Source: Proteromonas lacertae (lineage: Eukaryota; Sar; Bigyra; Opalinata; Proteromonadidae). Taken from it: a stretch of 64,000 nt of DNA. Position 1 is the first letter of the stretch. Each line of letters begins with the position of its first letter. The stretch is from assembly GCA_002245135.1 (NCBI GenBank), contig NGBS01000618.1:18179-82178 (forward strand), given 5' to 3'. Position numbers and translations under genes: made by a program. Positions 60,628 to 64,000 of the stretch are shown in pieces. The notes beneath the pieces were generated by a model, which saw only the letters and a program-made list of their open reading frames with translations, ran no database searches and was not told where the DNA came from.

Positions 60628-61395
60628 TCATTCTTCTACCTCTCCCAAATCCTTATCACTTAAAGCGTTACCAAAGTTAATAGACTTAGCAGCACTAATA
60701 AAACCATTACTAATTACTTTCTTAGCAGGGAATGGTCTACGAGTACTAATTAAATCACTATCTTCTATCTTAGTTCTCTTAATTCTTGGAGGTGAAACAA
60801 ATTTGTTTTGATTAGCTTGTTCTTTCTTAATTTTCTTCTCATTACTTCTTCTAATAGTTGTAGCTAAATCAGGATTTTCATCATAACCAACAATATCACT
60901 ACAAACTCTATGATTAACAAAGTTTTGAGTACCATTACTCTTAATAGAGATTTGATTATCAACAACACTTACAGCAATTTTACTACCAACATCAACATCA
61001 GATGGAACTCTATAGTTACTATTATCCCATATCATAATAGAATTGAAATTGTGGAAGTATTTAATACCATGTTGAGGTTCTCTACATCCTACACTAATCA
61101 AATATCCACGAATGATTTTTTCTATAAAGTCATTCTCGTTTCTATCATAAATTTGTTTCAATACATATTTCACTTCATCAGCTGAATATGTTTCAAAATC
61201 TCTTCCATTATTAATTACAACTTTATGATCCAAATCATGAACAAAAGTAATCAATACATATTGACTAGTTTTAGTAGGCTTAACTGTAATACTCTCAACA
61301 GTTCCTTTAATAATCCACTTGTTACATAACTTTGGATTCTTGTAGTAATCACTGAATTCTACATCTGTAGCTTCATAGGGTGTTTCGTTACTCAT
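60628..61395 (-). CDS. Unknown 255-aa element protein, beta-rich
   Basis: The N-terminal ~170 residues alternate short hydrophobic strands (WIIKGTVESITV, QYVLITFVHDL, KIAVSVVDNQISIKS), which could form an OB-like or similar beta fold; the C-terminal ~85 residues are basic and polar (EKKIKKEQANQNK, RIKRTKIEDSD). Single-stranded DNA binding would suit its place beside the polymerase, but this is only inference. It is on the same strand as the integrase, 69 bp upstream of it, and divergent from the polymerase with a shared ~160-bp promoter region. Confidence 0.55.
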   Translation of the reverse strand: MSNETPYEATDVEFSDYYKNPKLCNKWIIKGTVESITVKPTKTSQYVLITFVHDLDHKVVINNGRDFETYSADEVKYVLKQIYDRNENDFIEKIIRGYLISVGCREPQHGIKYFHNFNSIMIWDNSNYRVPSDVDVGSKIAVSVVDNQISIKSNGTQNFVNHRVCSDIVGYDENPDLATTIRRSNEKKIKKEQANQNKFVSPPRIKRTKIEDSDLISTRRPFPAKKVISNGFISAAKSINFGNALSDKDLGEVEE

Positions 61396-61555
61396 TTTAT
61401 ATAAGGGAGAGATGAAAATAAAAAATGATTAAAAAATGTCAAGAAAAATGAAAATGAAAATTTCTTTTTATTTTTAAAGTCGACCAATCAAATCATCCGA
61501 CCAATCAAATTTCATATTTCCATTTTTGATTTATTTCTCGAATTCTGTCTATATA
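61396..61555. promoter_or_regulatory. Divergent promoter region with paired CCAAT motifs
   Basis: Two exact copies of CGACCAATCAAAT lie at 61481-61493 and 61498-61510, each containing CCAAT. A TATATAA sequence sits at 61549-61555, directly before the ATG at 61556. The region separates the minus-strand beta-rich gene from the polymerase, so it likely serves both. Confidence 0.5.
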
Positions 61556-64000
61556 ATGAGCAAACATAAAAAGCTTTTAAAAGCATTTTTTAAAGCTTCT
61601 AGAACAAACTTTTAATAAAAATAAACATCATAAGCATAAGCATCGCCATCATCATAAACATAAACATATAGATGAACTACCACCAGAAGAAGCTCCAAAA
61701 CGAAGATTAGCGCCATTATTTAGTACAGATGCTATTCAAAATAAAAAAAGATATAATAATGATATACCAATAATCAGTGATACATTCTTTGGTGGATTAA
61801 TGCCTTCTTCCCTACCAAAACCTAACCAAAATCAAAGATTTAATGATAGAATACGTGATGCTAGAGAAGTTGATAAATCATCTCAAGGTGTTACCAGGAA
61901 ATGGGTTTTCAATTATAATAATAGAAATTACAGTACACCACAACAATGTTATCATGATTTTGTTAATAATAGTGATATCAAAGATATATTACATGAACTA
62001 GCTGATACTATGAATATGATCAAATTTTTCTTTATTGTACGTTCAATTTATATACCTGATGAGTCTACTGACAGTGATGATGAAGTTTCTATATTTAGTC
62101 GTAGTAGACTATGTGAAATAACAAAAATGTCTACTGTAGGTGAAATACAAACTATACTGGAAAATATATTTACACAAATATCAGAAGATGATTCAAATCA
62201 TCCTCAAAGTGGTCTTACTTTTGCTAGAGTAAATACTATAGAATTATATGTAACAAAATTTAAAGTGATACGTGGAAGTAGTTTTATTGTTTTACCTGCT
62301 AAACTTCAAGGTCTTAGATGTTTAACAAATGTAATAAATGAAGATAATGAATGCTTTAAGTGGAGTGTACTATGCTCTTTATATTCTAATAATCTACAAT
62401 GTAATAAAGATAAACCTGAAAAATACAAAATGTATGAAAAGAAACATGATTGGAGTATGTTAACATTCCCTGTTGATGCTACAGACAATGAATCTATTGA
62501 TAAGTTTGAAACAAAGAATCGACTAAATGTGAATATATTTTATATTGATATTGCTAAAGATAAAGAAGAAATATTCTTACCCATTCATTTATCTAAACAA
62601 AAGAAATCTAAAAAATATAGTGTTGTAAATCTATTGCTAATAAAAAATGAAGATGGAAATTCACACTATGTAACAATAAATACCTTACCTGCTCTATTTA
62701 GAAAAATGATAGATAAAAAGAATAATACTAATAATATATTTGTGTGTCCATATTGTCTCTTCTATACTTACGATGATGGATCCTTTAATAGTCACCAAAT
62801 ATATGACTGTCAAGATAAAGAGAATGTATTAAGATTATTCCCTGATAAAGATGATAAAGAAAAATCATACTTAAAATTTAGACATTGGACTCACCTCCAA
62901 ACATTGCCAGTTGTTATGTATTATGATACTGAAACTTATTTTGTACCATATGATAATGAATTGAATTTAAGTAGATATAAATCTATGGAAGAAATAGATA
63001 ATAATGATACTAGAATAGAATTATCAAAAACTGAGCAATCTATTATGGCTAGGCATAAGCTTTATTCCTACTGTATCTATGTAGATAGTAAAATACCAGA
63101 TATAAATAGTTTTACTGTGATTAAATATAAACAAAATGAGGATCATAATATTGAAAATGATTTTGTATTGGATATATTAAATATATATGATCAAATATGT
63201 ACAGTTTACAGTTATAGACTAGCTAATCCTAAACCTTTTGATGGAGATGAAATAGCTAAGGATATACATAATAAAAAGAGAAAATGTGACTTTTGTGGTA
63301 AACCATTTAATTCTATTGATCATGTAAAGGTACTTCACCATGATCATTTCACAGGTCATTATATTGCTTCAATTGGTAGTAATGAGAATCTAAATATTGA
63401 TATAAAAAAAAATTAAAAGTACCAATAATAGGTCACAATGCTATGAAATATGACCAGCATTTCATAGTAAAGGAATTAGCCAAATTTGCTGCAATAACTA
63501 ATAGTCCACTCAATATTATACCTAATACAGATGAAAACTATAAGTGCATACAATACAAAAATTTGGTGTTTATTGATAGTTATTTATTCTTAGCAGGTTC
63601 TTTAGCAAATTTAACTAATGATCTAAAAATTACAGCAGAATTAAATAATACTAAGAAAGAAAAATTCAAAACAATTTATGAGAATTTTAAAGAATATAAT
63701 GGACATTACCTAGATGATGAAAATATTGAAAAATACTTACTTCAAAAGAATTATTTTCCATATGAGCATATGACATCTCTTGAAGCTTTTGAAGAAAATT
63801 TCAAAGATCTTACTATAGATGATTTTAAGTCTAAATTGAATGATAATGAAACTATTAAACCTGAGAATTTGATTTTGCTATGGAAGTAAATCAAATATTT
63901 GGATTTGATAATATACGTGAATACAATTTATTTTACTTGAAAATTGATGTTTATATTCTTCAGTCTATATTTAATGATTTTAGAGATAATATATTTGATA
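61556..64000 (+). pseudogene. Protein-primed DNA polymerase B, N-terminal part, frameshifted (continues past window)
   Basis: Recognised by GLRCLTNVINEDNECFKWSV, a zinc-like CPYC...H...C segment (~316-337 of the frame from 61800), the exonuclease Exo I motif MYYDTETY (~373-380), an HNH/endonuclease-VII-like CDFCGKPF...HHDHFTGHY block, and then GHNAMKYDQHF (Exo II). The frame breaks at least twice: after an A9 run near 63405, and near 63885, where coding resumes in a third frame with FYLKIDVYIL. The start is also displaced: the ATG at 61556 opens 19 codons in another frame, while the main frame is open from 61581 with a His/Lys-rich leader and its first ATG at 61800. The palm and finger domains lie beyond the window. 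It would copy the element using a protein primer. Confidence 0.85.

Larger units (their letters stand above)
55665..64000. mobile_element. Maverick/Polinton-like element (partial, left boundary unresolved)
   Basis: The block holds a retroviral-type integrase next to a protein-primed type-B DNA polymerase, the pairing that defines Maverick/Polinton elements, plus several compact, largely intronless ORFs with short spacers, unlike the spliced host genes to the left. It begins where the right KNTC1 copy is cut and continues past 64000. No capsid, packaging ATPase or maturation protease is seen in this part. A terminal inverted repeat could not be matched because the other end is outside the window; a candidate terminus lies at 56171-56268. 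Confidence 0.75.

Noticed and set aside
1-64000. tRNA and rRNA genes
   Set aside because: No cloverleaf-like or GC-richer RNA gene signature was found on reading either strand.

Overview
The window is extremely AT-rich nuclear DNA of a flagellated eukaryote. Evidence: spliced genes with GT...AG introns, a clear IFT80 (intraflagellar transport) gene, the kinetochore gene KNTC1/ROD, a COP9 signalosome CSN1 gene, and low-complexity Asn/Ser/Glu-rich proteins. TAA, TAG and TGA all act as stops, so the code looks standard. Introns are very short (mostly about 17-56 nt). The species cannot be named from sequence alone; an AT-rich protist or early-diverging fungus-like lineage is plausible.

Layout. 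1-24.9 kb is single-copy host sequence: the end of an ankyrin/Glu-rich gene (+); a giant minus-strand gene (12190-1600, reconstructed 3412 aa) with SPRY, RanBP2-type zinc finger and a HECT-like N-lobe but no HECT C-lobe; a 700-aa minus-strand protein with repeated Asp-Pro-Leu motifs; IFT80 (-); a leucine-rich-repeat gene (-); and the multi-exon KNTC1/ROD gene (+).

24,933-55,664 is one giant inverted repeat (two arms of about 15 kb of shared sequence, spacer about 73 bp at 40,207-40,279). Each arm carries the 3' end of KNTC1, a small acidic unknown gene, remnants of another gene, a tnp2/CACTA-Plavaka-like transposase, a short inverted-repeat element and a complete CSN1 gene. The arms are almost identical but differ by two clean insertions: a 2705-bp hAT transposon only in the left arm (8-bp target duplication) and a 2818-bp foldback element with 778-bp terminal inverted repeats only in the right arm (8-bp target duplication). 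The transposase is open in the left arm and frameshifted by one base in the right. Either this is a real recent inverted duplication, or two haplotypes have been joined head-to-head in assembly.

55,665-64,000 follows abruptly where the right KNTC1 copy is cut. It is a Maverick/Polinton-like element: retroviral-type integrase, a broken protein-primed DNA polymerase B running off the window, and five unassigned small genes (zinc-ribbon protein, single-pass membrane protein, coiled-coil protein, two others). The polymerase has at least two internal frameshifts plus a displaced start, so this copy is decaying or the consensus has indel errors. No capsid, protease or packaging ATPase gene is visible inside the window.
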